This document shows positions 7,579-15,539 of a stretch of 16,716 nucleotides of DNA, piece by piece; the first letter of the stretch is position 1, and the number at the start of each line of letters is the position of its first letter. The stretch comes from Dysgonomonas sp. GTDB lineage: Bacteria > Bacteroidota > Bacteroidia > Bacteroidales > Dysgonomonadaceae. The notes under the pieces are model-generated. The model saw only the letters and a program-made list of their open reading frames with translations, was not told the DNA's origin and ran no database searches. The stretch lies in NCBI GenBank assembly GCA_030151105.1, contig JASLEN010000450.1:1-16716 (forward strand), given 5' to 3'. The position numbers and the translations under genes were made by a program.

Positions 7579-7949
7579 ATATATTTCCACAACCTATAAT
7601 TTGAATGTAGAATAAGTGAATCCGCAGTCAGCTTTCTAATATCTAGATAATTAATAGATGAAGAATCTTTCTCTAGTCTCAATACATAATCTTTTACTTC
7701 AAAACAATAAAGTTGAGACTTATCAATATCTATCATCTGCTCCAAACAGCTATCTCCTACAAAAGTGAGCATCGTCAATCCTTCGGGCATTTCCACAACC
7801 AAAGAATCTCCACTCTCATTGGGATATACAATCTCGACTTGCTCCCACTTAGCCTGTAATAGCTTCTTGTTGTGTTGATCGCTATCAAAAGGAGTGCATG
7901 AATAAAGGAGTATCGTTATAAAAATGTAAGAGAGTAAATATCGAGTCAT
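7563..7949 (-). CDS. Small lipocalin-like lipoprotein, function unknown
   Basis: The protein has 128 residues. The signal ends in LLYSC (Cys18), then TPFDSD, so it is lipid-anchored with an early acidic patch. The mature part begins with LLQAKWEQVEI, a lipocalin-like opening similar to those in the neighbouring two-domain lipoprotein. It continues with short beta-strands (MLTFVGDSCLEQMI, YVLRLEKDSS, DSLILHSNYRLWKYIK), consistent with one small barrel. No catalytic motif is visible. The C-terminal KKAD and the stop codon are encoded inside the terminator stem shared with the convergent gene. It may be a distant, single-domain relative of that neighbour; similarity beyond the KWE motif is not clear by eye. 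Confidence 0.72.
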   Translation of the reverse strand: MTRYLLSYIFITILLYSCTPFDSDQHNKKLLQAKWEQVEIVYPNESGDSLVVEMPEGLTMLTFVGDSCLEQMIDIDKSQLYCFEVKDYVLRLEKDSSSINYLDIRKLTADSLILHSNYRLWKYIKKAD

Positions 7950-7968
7950 TATATTTTTAGTTTTGCAA

Positions 7969-7976
7969 TAAAGATA
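7969..7976 (-). promoter_or_regulatory. Possible -7 box for the small lipoprotein gene
   Basis: Read on the - strand this is TATCTTTA, one mismatch from TAnnTTTG, 19 bases before the start codon. No matching -33 box is seen at 19 bases, so the call is tentative. Confidence 0.35.
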
Positions 7977-8049
7977 AACAAACTTTTAAATCAAAATATT
8001 GTTTACATTTACAAAGAGAACATTTTTAGAACAAAACAAAGAATGAAAT

Positions 8050-8418
8050 ATGAAAACATTAGGTAATCTTCTATGGCTCCTATTTGGAGGTTTTATGATT
8101 GCAATAGAATACTTTGTAGCGGGAGTTGCTCTCATGCTCACAATTATTGGCATTCCTTTCGGACTACAGTCATTTAAATTAGGCATGCTAGCGATCTGGC
8201 CATTTGGTTCGGAAGTAGAACCTATTAAGTCATCCTCTGGAATATTAAATGTGATAATGAACATTATCTGGATCATCATTGGAGGAATCCCTATAATGCT
8301 CACTCACTTATTTTGGGGCATTATCCTATGCATTACGATTATAGGAATACCATTTGGGAAGCAACATTTCAAAATGATTCCGCTTGCCCTATTTCCTTTT
8401 GGAAAGAGAGTAGTTTAA
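8050..8418 (+). CDS. yccF: YccF-family inner membrane protein
   Basis: The protein has 122 residues and is strongly hydrophobic. It is an internal duplication of one unit. Each copy has the order NLLWLLFGG or NIIWIIIGG, then a hydrophobic helix with a central Gly, then TIIGIPFGLQSFK or TIIGIPFGKQHFK, then LAIWPFG or LALFPFG, near residues 4-56 and 64-119. This tandem pattern and the repeated TIIGIPFG motif define the YccF domain of small inner membrane proteins, whose role is not well established; some are linked to transport. It probably forms about four membrane segments and ends with basic residues. The start at 8050 is supported by the immediate LGNLLWLLFGG motif; an earlier ATG at 8043 is out of frame. 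Its stop lies 3 bases from the stop of the convergent lipoprotein gene. Confidence 0.88.
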   Translation: MKTLGNLLWLLFGGFMIAIEYFVAGVALMLTIIGIPFGLQSFKLGMLAIWPFGSEVEPIKSSSGILNVIMNIIWIIIGGIPIMLTHLFWGIILCITIIGIPFGKQHFKMIPLALFPFGKRVV

Positions 8419-8421
8419 ATC

Positions 8422-8904
8422 TCAATTTTCAAAATCGCAAACAAAGAAAAAACTGTAATCACCCACAGTCTGCTGATTTACTTGGAGCCACTTCTCATCT
8501 TTTTTGTTGGGAGTGGTTCTAATTATTCTCGCTCCATTAGAGTCATAATCTTCTACACTTAATATGCGAAAACAGCTATTCACACAGTCATATTCTGAAG
8601 TGTATATACAATAGCTAAAGTCGCTCCACTTGTCAGCTTTAGCAGCTTTGCCTAAAGCAGCATATTTCGCTCTGATTTTTTCAACATACTCTTCTTTACT
8701 CGCATTAGTGTAAAATACTTTCTTCTCTCGAGCAATCAATTTTTCTCCATCTTGTCTGATGCTTTCTGTATCTACAAAAATCTCAATTTCCTCCATTTTT
8801 GCTGTACTCTGCCAATTAGCAGTTTCAACTACTTTTTTTGAACTTGCACAACTACTTATTAGTATTAGAAGTGAGAATATAAAGGGCAATGCTATTTTTT
8901 TCAT
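8422..8904 (-). CDS. Lipoprotein with surface-adhesin E-like domain
   Basis: The protein has 160 residues. The signal ends in ISSC (Cys19). The following residues, ASSKKV, lack acids, so unlike most lipoproteins here it may face the periplasm. The body reads IFVDTESIRQDGEKLIAREK, then a central SEYDCVNSCFRILSVEDYDSNG segment, then DEKWLQVNQQTVGDYSFFFVC. That succession (V-D-x-x-S-I near the start, Y-D-C and an R-x-L strand in the middle, W...V.P/Q.S/T-x-G....VC at the end) resembles the surface-adhesin protein E domain found in many small bacterial lipoproteins. Cysteines in the middle and at the end could form a disulfide. The family match is from memory of the pattern and is moderate. It has its own promoter. 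Confidence 0.75.
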   Translation of the reverse strand: MKKIALPFIFSLLILISSCASSKKVVETANWQSTAKMEEIEIFVDTESIRQDGEKLIAREKKVFYTNASKEEYVEKIRAKYAALGKAAKADKWSDFSYCIYTSEYDCVNSCFRILSVEDYDSNGARIIRTTPNKKDEKWLQVNQQTVGDYSFFFVCDFEN

Positions 8905-8952
8905 ATCTTGAAATATAATTTCTTAAAGTTTGGTATAAACGAATGTACCACA

Positions 8953-8983
8953 CAAAGATATATTTTCGATTGAGGATTTGAAA
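8953..8983 (-). promoter_or_regulatory. Promoter of the adhesin E-like lipoprotein gene
   Basis: On the - strand the -7 element TATCTTTG (8960-8953) matches the Bacteroidota consensus. TTTC, 19 bases upstream (8983-8980), is one mismatch from the TTTG -33 element. It is divergent from the promoter of the LOG-bcp-recA operon. Confidence 0.55.
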
Positions 8984-9015
8984 TTATTAGCAACAATAAG
9001 ATACTAGAATATTCT

Positions 9016-9023
9016 TATCTTTG
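9016..9023 (+). promoter_or_regulatory. Promoter -7 box of the LOG-bcp-recA operon
   Basis: TATCTTTG matches the TAnnTTTG consensus exactly and lies 24 bases before the ATG at 9048. Its position shows that translation cannot begin at the TTG at 9021 that also opens the frame. No good -33 box is seen at the usual spacing. No SOS box could be recognised. Confidence 0.55.
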
Positions 9024-9047
9024 TTTTCCGTCAAAAAAATAATTATA

Positions 9048-9632
9048 ATGAATATAAATAAGATAGCAGTATATTGTGCATCAGCTACAGGTTTTGATGC
9101 CATATATATGGAACAGGCTTATGCTTTGGGGCAAGCAATAGGCCAACGAAACAAAGCATTAGTATATGGAGGTGCTCATGTAGGACTAATGGGAGCTGTG
9201 GCAAATGGAACTCTAAACAATGGAGGAGAGGTGCATGGAGTTATTCCTGAGTTTTTGAAAGTAAAAGAACTAGAGCATAAAGGGATTACGCACAGCTATG
9301 TGGTAACAACTATGCACGAGCGCAAGACTAAAATGAGCGAATTGAGTGATGCATTTATTGCGCTACCAGGTGGTTTTGGAACCATGGAAGAACTATTTGA
9401 GATGATTACATGGGCACAATTGGCTCTCCATAAAAAACCAATCGGACTATTAAACATCCAAGGGTTTTACGATCCTATCCTTCAGTTTGTAGAGGAAATG
9501 ATAGAAAGAGGTTTTGTAAAAGAAGAATATAGAAATCTATTGATTGTAGATAATAATATCGATAAATTACTCGATAAAATGGAGGGTTATACTCCTCTTA
9601 CAAATGACAAATGGTTCAAACCTGTTAAATAA
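9048..9632 (+). CDS. LOG-family nucleoside 5'-monophosphate phosphoribohydrolase
   Basis: The protein has 194 residues from ATG 9048, chosen because the frame upstream runs into the promoter. It is a Rossmann-like protein of the LOG family (often named TIGR00730 or lysine-decarboxylase-like). Visible motifs are the opening IAVYCASATG, YGGAHVGLMGAVA at about 40-52, the HERK segment at about 90-93 and the diagnostic PGGFGTMEE at 107-115, which holds the catalytic Arg/Glu environment of the family. Characterised members split purine or cytokinin nucleoside 5'-monophosphates into base and ribose 5-phosphate in the cytoplasm; no decarboxylase activity is expected. It is the first gene of a tight operon, 6 bases from the peroxiredoxin gene. 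The link to recA is probably organisational. The family is very sure, the substrate not known. Confidence 0.92.
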   Translation: MNINKIAVYCASATGFDAIYMEQAYALGQAIGQRNKALVYGGAHVGLMGAVANGTLNNGGEVHGVIPEFLKVKELEHKGITHSYVVTTMHERKTKMSELSDAFIALPGGFGTMEELFEMITWAQLALHKKPIGLLNIQGFYDPILQFVEEMIERGFVKEEYRNLLIVDNNIDKLLDKMEGYTPLTNDKWFKPVK

Positions 9633-9638
9633 CATCAT

Positions 9639-10199
9639 ATGAAAATTTATCAAAATATAATCTGCTCACTATTGGTAGTATTACTTATCAGTTGTGGCAC
9701 TAACAATAAAAAAGAGGAGGAAACAAAGATGGAAGAAAAGAAAGCATTGGTAATAGGTGATAAAATCCCTACAATACTAGGAGTAAACGAGAATGGAGAA
9801 GAAGTAAAAGCCTCTGACTTTGAAGGAAAAAAACTGGTACTCTATTTCTACCCTAAAGATAGTACACCTGGCTGTACGGCTCAGGCTTGTAGTTTGAGAG
9901 ATAATTATGAAAAACTTTTGGAAGAAGGCTATGCTGTTCTGGGAGTTAGCACTGACAGTGTTGCATCTCATAAAAAATTTATAGAGAAACAAAATCTACC
10001 CTTTTCACTGATTGCAGACACTGATAAAAAATTGGTAGAAGAATTTGGAGTGTGGGGCGAAAAAACTTTGGCAGGACGAAAATATATGGGTACTTTTAGA
10101 ACCACGTTCATCATAGATGAAAAGGGTGTGATCACAGAAATAATTTCGCCCAAAGAGATTAAGACTAAAGAGCACGCTTTGCAAATATTAGACAAATAA
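9639..10199 (+). CDS. bcp: Bcp/PrxQ-type thiol peroxidase with lipoprotein signal
   Basis: The protein has 186 residues. The core is a Bcp/PrxQ peroxiredoxin of the AhpC/TSA family, with the motif YPKDSTPGCTAQACSLRD carrying the peroxidatic Cys79 and resolving Cys84 (CxxxxC), a thioredoxin fold, and the later FRTTFIIDEKG strand. It reduces hydroperoxides with thioredoxin as electron donor. Unusually, residues 1-19 form a lipoprotein signal (LLISC, Cys19) followed by a charged linker, implying an envelope-anchored form. A second in-frame ATG at 9729 would give a 156-residue protein, the ordinary length of cytoplasmic Bcp, and has a strong purine-rich site before it. The gene sits between the LOG gene and recA, 19 bases before the latter, in one transcript. 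The enzyme family is sure; location is open. Confidence 0.93.
   Translation: MKIYQNIICSLLVVLLISCGTNNKKEEETKMEEKKALVIGDKIPTILGVNENGEEVKASDFEGKKLVLYFYPKDSTPGCTAQACSLRDNYEKLLEEGYAVLGVSTDSVASHKKFIEKQNLPFSLIADTDKKLVEEFGVWGEKTLAGRKYMGTFRTTFIIDEKGVITEIISPKEIKTKEHALQILDK
9714..9720 (+). promoter_or_regulatory. Strong Shine-Dalgarno-like site before an internal ATG of bcp
   Basis: GAGGAGG lies 8 bases before the in-frame ATG at 9729, which would start a signal-less 156-residue peroxiredoxin. Other genes in this window lack such sites. It may also be chance, since the bases encode the acidic linker (KKEEETK). Confidence 0.4.
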
Positions 10200-10218
10200 A
10201 AAACAATAACAATAGAAA

Positions 10219-11262
10219 ATGGCAGAAGAAAAAGACAAAGCTAAGGACAAGAAAGAAGGTCCTAATGCAGAGAAATTAAAAGCATTGCAGGCTGCAATGG
10301 AAAAAATAGAAAAGAGTTATGGAAAAGGTTCCATAATGAAAATGGGTGATGACAAGGTTGAGAATATCGAAGTTATCCCTACTGGATCCATAGCCTTGAA
10401 TGCTGCTTTGGGTGTAGGAGGATATCCTAGAGGTCGTGTCATTGAAATTTATGGTCCTGAATCATCGGGTAAAACAACACTTGCAATTCATGCTATTGCC
10501 GAAGCTCAAAAAGCTGGTGGTGTAGCAGCAATTATAGATGCTGAGCATGCCTTTGACCGTTTTTATGCAGAAAAGCTTGGTGTAGATATCGAGAATCTTT
10601 TGATCTCGCAACCAGATAGTGGAGAACAAGCATTGGAGATTGCTGAACAACTAATTCGTTCGTCAGCAATTGATATCGTGGTGATTGACTCTGTGGCTGC
10701 TCTTACTCCAAAAGCAGAGCTTGAAGGAGAGATGGGAGATTCTAAAATGGGACTTCAAGCGCGATTGATGTCGCAAGCTCTACGTAAGTTAACGGCTGCA
10801 ATCAACAAGACAAATACAACTTGTGTATTTATCAACCAGTTGCGTGATAAAATTGGCGTAATGTTTGGTTCACCAGAGACTACAACAGGGGGGAATGCTC
10901 TGAAATATTACTCATCTGTACGTTTGGATATTCGTCGTTTTGGACAATTGAAAGATGGAGAAGATGTGATTGGTAACCAAACACGTGTAAAAGTTGCTAA
11001 GAATAAAGTAGCACCTCCATTCCGCAAGGCTGAATTTGACATCATGTATGGACAAGGTATTTCTCGTGAAGGAGAAATCGTCGATCTAGGTGCAGATTTA
11101 GGAGTTATCAAGAAAAGTGGATCGTGGTATAGTTACGGTGAAACTAGACTTGGACAAGGACGTGAAGCTGCGAAAGAAGCTGTGCGTGACAATCCAGAAT
11201 TGGCAGAAGAACTAGAAGGTTTAATTTTCAAGGCATTGAGCAGCGGAGAAAAGAAAAAATAA
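10219..11262 (+). CDS. recA: Recombinase RecA
   Basis: The protein has 347 residues, normal for RecA. The Walker A motif GPESSGKT is at 79-86, and Walker B lies in the IDIVVIDSVAAL strand at about 150-161. The DNA-binding L1 region (EGEMGDSKMGLQARLMSQALRK), the INQLRDKIGVMFGSPETTTGG segment forming loop L2, and a C-terminal acidic tail region (ELAEELEG) are all present. RecA forms ATP-dependent filaments on single-stranded DNA, drives homologous recombination and, where LexA exists, its self-cleavage. The N-terminus is lysine- and glutamate-rich (MAEEKDKAKDKKEGPNAEKL), an extension typical of Bacteroidota. It is the last gene of the LOG-bcp-recA operon and is followed at once by a strong terminator. 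No SOS-type operator was seen. Confidence 0.99.
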   Translation: MAEEKDKAKDKKEGPNAEKLKALQAAMEKIEKSYGKGSIMKMGDDKVENIEVIPTGSIALNAALGVGGYPRGRVIEIYGPESSGKTTLAIHAIAEAQKAGGVAAIIDAEHAFDRFYAEKLGVDIENLLISQPDSGEQALEIAEQLIRSSAIDIVVIDSVAALTPKAELEGEMGDSKMGLQARLMSQALRKLTAAINKTNTTCVFINQLRDKIGVMFGSPETTTGGNALKYYSSVRLDIRRFGQLKDGEDVIGNQTRVKVAKNKVAPPFRKAEFDIMYGQGISREGEIVDLGADLGVIKKSGSWYSYGETRLGQGREAAKEAVRDNPELAEELEGLIFKALSSGEKKK

Positions 11263-11281
11263 TCTTCATCCTATGATAAAT

Positions 11282-11322
11282 AAAAAAGGTCTGATAGCAT
11301 TTCTACTATCAGACCTTTTTTT
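11282..11322. terminator. Rho-independent terminator after recA, bidirectional
   Basis: GGTCTGATAG at 11288-11297 pairs with CTATCAGACC at 11306-11315 around an 8-base loop. An A6 run on the left and a T7 run on the right extend the stem and give U tracts on both strands. It ends the recA operon and also lies 20 bases past the stop of the converging GH13 gene. Confidence 0.93.
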
Positions 11323-11341
11323 GATATTTATAATAAGAAAA

Positions 11342-13192
11342 TTATTTCATTTCTATAATATATACATCTTTAGCTCCTATTTGGAGAGACTTCCCGCTCA
11401 AATCAATAGTCTTATCAGATATAATATCTTTCCCTTGCGTAGAAGTCAGAATCTCTTGGAAACGAGTAAGGTCTAACTCTCTATCTTCTGAATGCCCATT
11501 CATTACCACTAGAACTGATTTACCTTCATATTTTCGTTGATATACATACACTCCATTGACTGGCGAAAAATGAAGAAGGCTCCCCTTCCCTATCACATCA
11601 TTTCCTTTTCTCCAATTCAGTAGTTTCTTAGTATAATCAAACACTCTATTTTCTTTCTCAGTACGTCCACTTGCTACAAAAGCATTCTTGGTATCGCCAT
11701 TCCATCCTCCTGGAAAATCTTCACGGATATAGCCGTCACCTTTCCCTTTATTTCCATACATCAGAATCTCTGTACCATAATATAACTCAGGGATTCCACG
11801 AGTAGTCAACAAGAAAGCCAGAGCTTGTTTATAACGATTAAAGTCATTTGTCAGCTCCTCATTTTTATAGAAACGATCAGTATCATGATTGTCCAAGAAA
11901 ATCAATAAGTCCATCGGATTAGCATATATAATATCTTGTGCCAAATACTCGTGTATGCGAGAAAATCCTTGTCCCCAATCCGTTGTCTCTTCATCAAATG
12001 CCTTGTTCATGATATCCATTAATGGAAAATCCATTACTGTACGGAGATTAGAGTTTCGGGGATGAGCTATTTTACTATCTTTTTGCCAAAACGAAATCCC
12101 AACATTGTTTCCGAGCCATGTTTCGCCTACGATATTGAATGCAGGATATTCAGTAGAGACATCTTTGCACCATTGCGACATCATATCAAAATCGGCATAA
12201 GGATGTGTGTCTTGACGAATTCCATCAATTCCACCGTATTCTATCCACCAAATACTATTTTGAGTAAGATATTTTGCAACATGCGGATTGCGTTGATTGA
12301 GGTCTGGCATAGATTCTACAAACCATCCATCTACAGCCATTGTCATATCGTAAGATGATGTATATGGATCAAATTGTGGCATTGTTTTGTATGATGTTTG
12401 CACAAAATTATCTTGAAAATTGAACCAATCGTGTGAAGGCTTATCTTTAAAGAAGAAATGCTCGCTTCCACAATGGTTAAAAATCATATCCATAACGACT
12501 TTAAGTCCCTTTTCATGGGCTTTTTCGACCATTGAAACAAAATCTTCATTTGTTCCAAAACGTCTATCCACTTTATAATAGTCAGTTGTGGCATATCCAT
12601 GATATGAACCTCCTTCCATATCATTTTCGAGTGTAGGGTTAAGCCAAATAGCAGTAACTCCCAAATCATAAATGTAGTCTAGATGCTTCTCAATCCCTTT
12701 CAGATCACCACCATGACGTCCGCTAGGATTGCTACGATCTACAACTTTTTCACGCATTTCTTTGACCACATCATTACTTTCGTCTCCGTTAGCAAATCGG
12801 TCAGGCATAATAAGATAAAGAACATCACTTGCGTCAAATCCTTGCTTATCTTCTGCTCCTTCTTTACGCTGCTTAAGCTCGTAATTTATTGTCTTTTTCG
12901 TCTTTCCTCTACTCAGTTGAATATCGAATATCTCTGGCTCTGCTTGGGAAATATCTAGGTAGAGCAATAGGTAGTTTGGATTTTCGAGTTTCACCACCTG
13001 ATTAATCTTCGATTTAGTTGATGAAATGGACACTTCACTCTTGCCCACATTATCTCCATAAATTAAAATCTGCAATTCTGTATTTTTCATTCCTGCCCAC
13101 CAAAAAGCTGGATCAACAGTTTTGATTTCTATTGCAAATAACTGAATAGCAGCAAAAAGAAATACAGAAAGTGCTAGTATATATCTTCTCAT
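11342..13192 (-). CDS. susA: SusA-like periplasmic GH13 neopullulanase/alpha-amylase
   Basis: The start is set at ATG 13192, giving 616 residues, practically the length of Bacteroides SusA. The longer frame to 13252 adds 20 residues encoded by a hairpin and hides the signal peptide. Residues 1-20 are a signal without lipobox, so the protein is periplasmic. A Cyc-maltodextrin N-terminal-like beta domain spans about 21-115. The GH13 barrel follows, with DMIFNH (235-240), nucleophile Asp328 in GIDGIRQDTH, acid/base Glu357 in VGETW and Asp437 in LDNHDTD. A C-terminal beta domain follows. It hydrolyses alpha-1,4 bonds in starch-derived oligosaccharides. It is the last gene of the Sus-type operon, 85 bases after the GH97 gene, but a terminator-like hairpin fills that gap. 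Family is very sure, exact product profile not. Confidence 0.93.
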   Translation of the reverse strand: MRRYILALSVFLFAAIQLFAIEIKTVDPAFWWAGMKNTELQILIYGDNVGKSEVSISSTKSKINQVVKLENPNYLLLYLDISQAEPEIFDIQLSRGKTKKTINYELKQRKEGAEDKQGFDASDVLYLIMPDRFANGDESNDVVKEMREKVVDRSNPSGRHGGDLKGIEKHLDYIYDLGVTAIWLNPTLENDMEGGSYHGYATTDYYKVDRRFGTNEDFVSMVEKAHEKGLKVVMDMIFNHCGSEHFFFKDKPSHDWFNFQDNFVQTSYKTMPQFDPYTSSYDMTMAVDGWFVESMPDLNQRNPHVAKYLTQNSIWWIEYGGIDGIRQDTHPYADFDMMSQWCKDVSTEYPAFNIVGETWLGNNVGISFWQKDSKIAHPRNSNLRTVMDFPLMDIMNKAFDEETTDWGQGFSRIHEYLAQDIIYANPMDLLIFLDNHDTDRFYKNEELTNDFNRYKQALAFLLTTRGIPELYYGTEILMYGNKGKGDGYIREDFPGGWNGDTKNAFVASGRTEKENRVFDYTKKLLNWRKGNDVIGKGSLLHFSPVNGVYVYQRKYEGKSVLVVMNGHSEDRELDLTRFQEILTSTQGKDIISDKTIDLSGKSLQIGAKDVYIIEMK

Positions 13193-13205
13193 AATGTATA
13201 TTCTT

Positions 13206-13246
13206 GGAAAAAGAATCCCTACCCCAGTATCTAGAGGTAGGGATTC
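13206..13246 (-). terminator. Terminator-like hairpin between GH97 and GH13 genes
   Basis: On the - strand GAATCCCTACC (13246-13236) pairs perfectly over 11 bases with GGTAGGGATTC (13223-13213), loop 12 bases, followed by a run of T (13211-13207 in a TTCTTTTTCC context). This looks like a Rho-independent terminator, yet the GH13 start codon follows only about 14 bases later, so it probably acts as an attenuator or mRNA stabiliser. Confidence 0.75.
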
Positions 13247-13277
13247 AATCATTTATATTCTAAAAAAGGGTCTCAGA

Positions 13278-15452
13278 TTATAGTTCTACGATGCTAATTG
13301 CATAACCTCCTGCTGGAGCTAATTTCTGAGTTAATTTTGACTTGTTGGTCACTTTTATTTTCTTGATCTCGTATGCTTGAGGATTAGTTTTGTAATGAGC
13401 ATCTTTTGCATCAGCATAGATTGTTGCTTCATATTTTTTGCCAGCCTCTAAGAAATCAAATTTGATAGTTGAAGTATGTCCTTCTTCACCACACACACTA
13501 CCTACAAACCATTTATTCTCGCTTTTAGCTTTACGTGCCACAGTAACATAGCTTCCTGGTTCTGCTTCTAAGTATTTGCTTTCGTCCCAGTCTATTGCCA
13601 CATCTTTGATGAATTGGAATGCATCTAGGAATTGGTCATAATGTTCTGGAAGGTCAGCAGCCATCTGCAATGGGCTATACATAGTTACGTACAATGCCAA
13701 CTGATTAGCCAAAGTACTGTTTACGTGAGAATTATTGTCAGGATTGATTTTACTGATACTCATTTCGAAAATACCAGGAGTATAATCCATAGGTCCACCA
13801 ATTTGGCGAGTGAATGGAAGAATAGTTGTATGATTTGGATTATTTCCTCCAAATGCTTGATATTCTGTTCCACGAGCCGATTCATTACCAATTAAGTTTG
13901 GCCAAGTACGACAAACTCCTGTTGGGCGCACTGCTTCGTGAGCATTTACCATGATTTTATAATCAGCAGCTTTTTCGAAAGCATATTGATAATGATTTAC
14001 AGCCCATTGCCCATAGTGATGTTCGCCACGAGGAATAATATTTCCTACATATCCACTTTTTACTGAAGTGTATCCATTATCTACCATAAATTGATAGGCC
14101 TTATCCATATGACGTTCATAGTTGCGGATAGCTCCAGATGTTTCGTGGTGCATCATCATCTTAATTCCTTTGCTCTTAGCATAAGCATGCACAGCCTCTA
14201 CATCAAAGTCTGGATATGGAGTTACGAAGTCGAAAACATAGTCTTTAGAACGTGCAAACCAATCTTCCCATCCTTGATTCCAACCTTCTACCAATAAAGC
14301 ATCGAAACCATGTTTAGAAGCATAATCAATATAACGTTTCACATTTTCGGTGGTAGCACCATGCTTTCCATTAGGTTTGGTTTTAGAATAGTCTGTAACA
14401 CCTAGTTGCACGCCATTTAGGTCGTCAGTATATTGCCAAGTGCTTTTTCCAGTAATCATCTCCCACCATACACCCATATATTTTACAGGTTTGATCCAAG
14501 AAGTATCCTCTATTTTTGAAGGCTCATTAAGATTCAAAGTCATATCCGAAGCTAAAATCTTACGAGCATCATCACTTACAATTATCGTTCTCCAAGGAGT
14601 AGTGCAAGGTGCTTGCATATATCCTTTGTCACCCACAGCATCAGGAGTAAGATGAGACTCGAAAGTCATCGTTTTATCATCCAAATCAAGATGCATTGCA
14701 GCGTAATTAATCAATGCAGCCTCATGCAAGTTGATATAGATTCCCTCAGCACTTTTCATCATCAACGCAGTTTGTACACCCGTTTGAGAAAAAGGAGTTT
14801 GTGATGTGTTTGGCGTAATCGCTTTTTTCATCAAACCTCTGATTTCAGAAAGTTTTGAAGTTGTATAATCATACTCTTGTGTATCGTAGTCACCTGGCAG
14901 CCACCATGCTTTGTGATCGCCATGCATCGCAAATTGAGTTCTCTCTTCTTTAATTACAAAGTAGATCAAATTCTTTTGATCGGGAAATTCATATCTAAAT
15001 CCTAGACCATCATCAAATAGGCGGAAACGAATAGACATTTTTCTATCTGTTGCTTTTTGATCTAGTGTTACAAGTAACTCATTGTAATGATTGCGAATAT
15101 TTTTTGTTTCTCCCCACACTGGCTGCCAAGTATCATCATTTGCTGAAGCTTTGGTATCTGCTACCGAAAAGCCATCATACAACGAAGTCAATTTATCATT
15201 GAAACTTGCATCTGCCTGTGGTGCAAAATCATCGAAACTAGCTGGTGCTCCATCTATGTTGCGTTTCAACTCTAAACCGAGTTTACTTGATTTTACTACT
15301 TCAGTGTCTTTATACACCAAGTTGTAACTAGGCTCACCTTTAGCCGTTAAAGCAAATTTCATCACAAATTCTCCATTGGGAGATTTTAGCTCTTGTGCAG
15401 AAAGTGCCCCGAGAGTAAGTATTGAACTTATCAGTATCAATATTTTTTTCAT
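13278..15452 (-). CDS. susB: SusB-like GH97 inverting alpha-glucosidase
   Basis: The protein has 724 residues, close to the 738 of Bacteroides SusB. Residues 1-19 are a signal peptide with ALSAQ cleavage and no lipobox, so it is periplasmic. An N-terminal beta-supersandwich (about 22-300) precedes a (beta/alpha)8 barrel (about 310-620) and a C-terminal beta domain. Glutamates line up with those of SusB: Glu193 (DTQEYDY), Glu389 (LLVEGWNQGW), Glu437 (MMHHETSG), Glu506 (NAHEAVRP), Glu524 (GNESARG) and Glu530 (RGTEY), which supply calcium binding, base and acid in the inverting subgroup. It releases glucose from non-reducing ends of malto-oligosaccharides. It lies between the SusE-like gene, 87 bases upstream, and the SusA-like gene, in line with a starch-use operon. 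Very sure of family and subgroup. Confidence 0.95.
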   Translation of the reverse strand: MKKILILISSILTLGALSAQELKSPNGEFVMKFALTAKGEPSYNLVYKDTEVVKSSKLGLELKRNIDGAPASFDDFAPQADASFNDKLTSLYDGFSVADTKASANDDTWQPVWGETKNIRNHYNELLVTLDQKATDRKMSIRFRLFDDGLGFRYEFPDQKNLIYFVIKEERTQFAMHGDHKAWWLPGDYDTQEYDYTTSKLSEIRGLMKKAITPNTSQTPFSQTGVQTALMMKSAEGIYINLHEAALINYAAMHLDLDDKTMTFESHLTPDAVGDKGYMQAPCTTPWRTIIVSDDARKILASDMTLNLNEPSKIEDTSWIKPVKYMGVWWEMITGKSTWQYTDDLNGVQLGVTDYSKTKPNGKHGATTENVKRYIDYASKHGFDALLVEGWNQGWEDWFARSKDYVFDFVTPYPDFDVEAVHAYAKSKGIKMMMHHETSGAIRNYERHMDKAYQFMVDNGYTSVKSGYVGNIIPRGEHHYGQWAVNHYQYAFEKAADYKIMVNAHEAVRPTGVCRTWPNLIGNESARGTEYQAFGGNNPNHTTILPFTRQIGGPMDYTPGIFEMSISKINPDNNSHVNSTLANQLALYVTMYSPLQMAADLPEHYDQFLDAFQFIKDVAIDWDESKYLEAEPGSYVTVARKAKSENKWFVGSVCGEEGHTSTIKFDFLEAGKKYEATIYADAKDAHYKTNPQAYEIKKIKVTNKSKLTQKLAPAGGYAISIVEL

Positions 15453-15539
15453 CTGTTTATATATTTATCTGTTAAATATTCCTTACGGTCGCAGACCTAA
15501 TTATAGCTTTGGACTGCCTTATTAATTACTTGCTTGAAT

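Noticed and set aside
8313..8522. 69-residue + strand frame across the YccF and lipoprotein gene ends
   Set aside because: It overlaps both well-supported genes in another frame and encodes no recognisable domain.
13193..13252. 20-residue N-terminal extension of the GH13 protein
   Set aside because: It would be encoded across the terminator-like hairpin and would bury the signal peptide that begins at the ATG at 13192.
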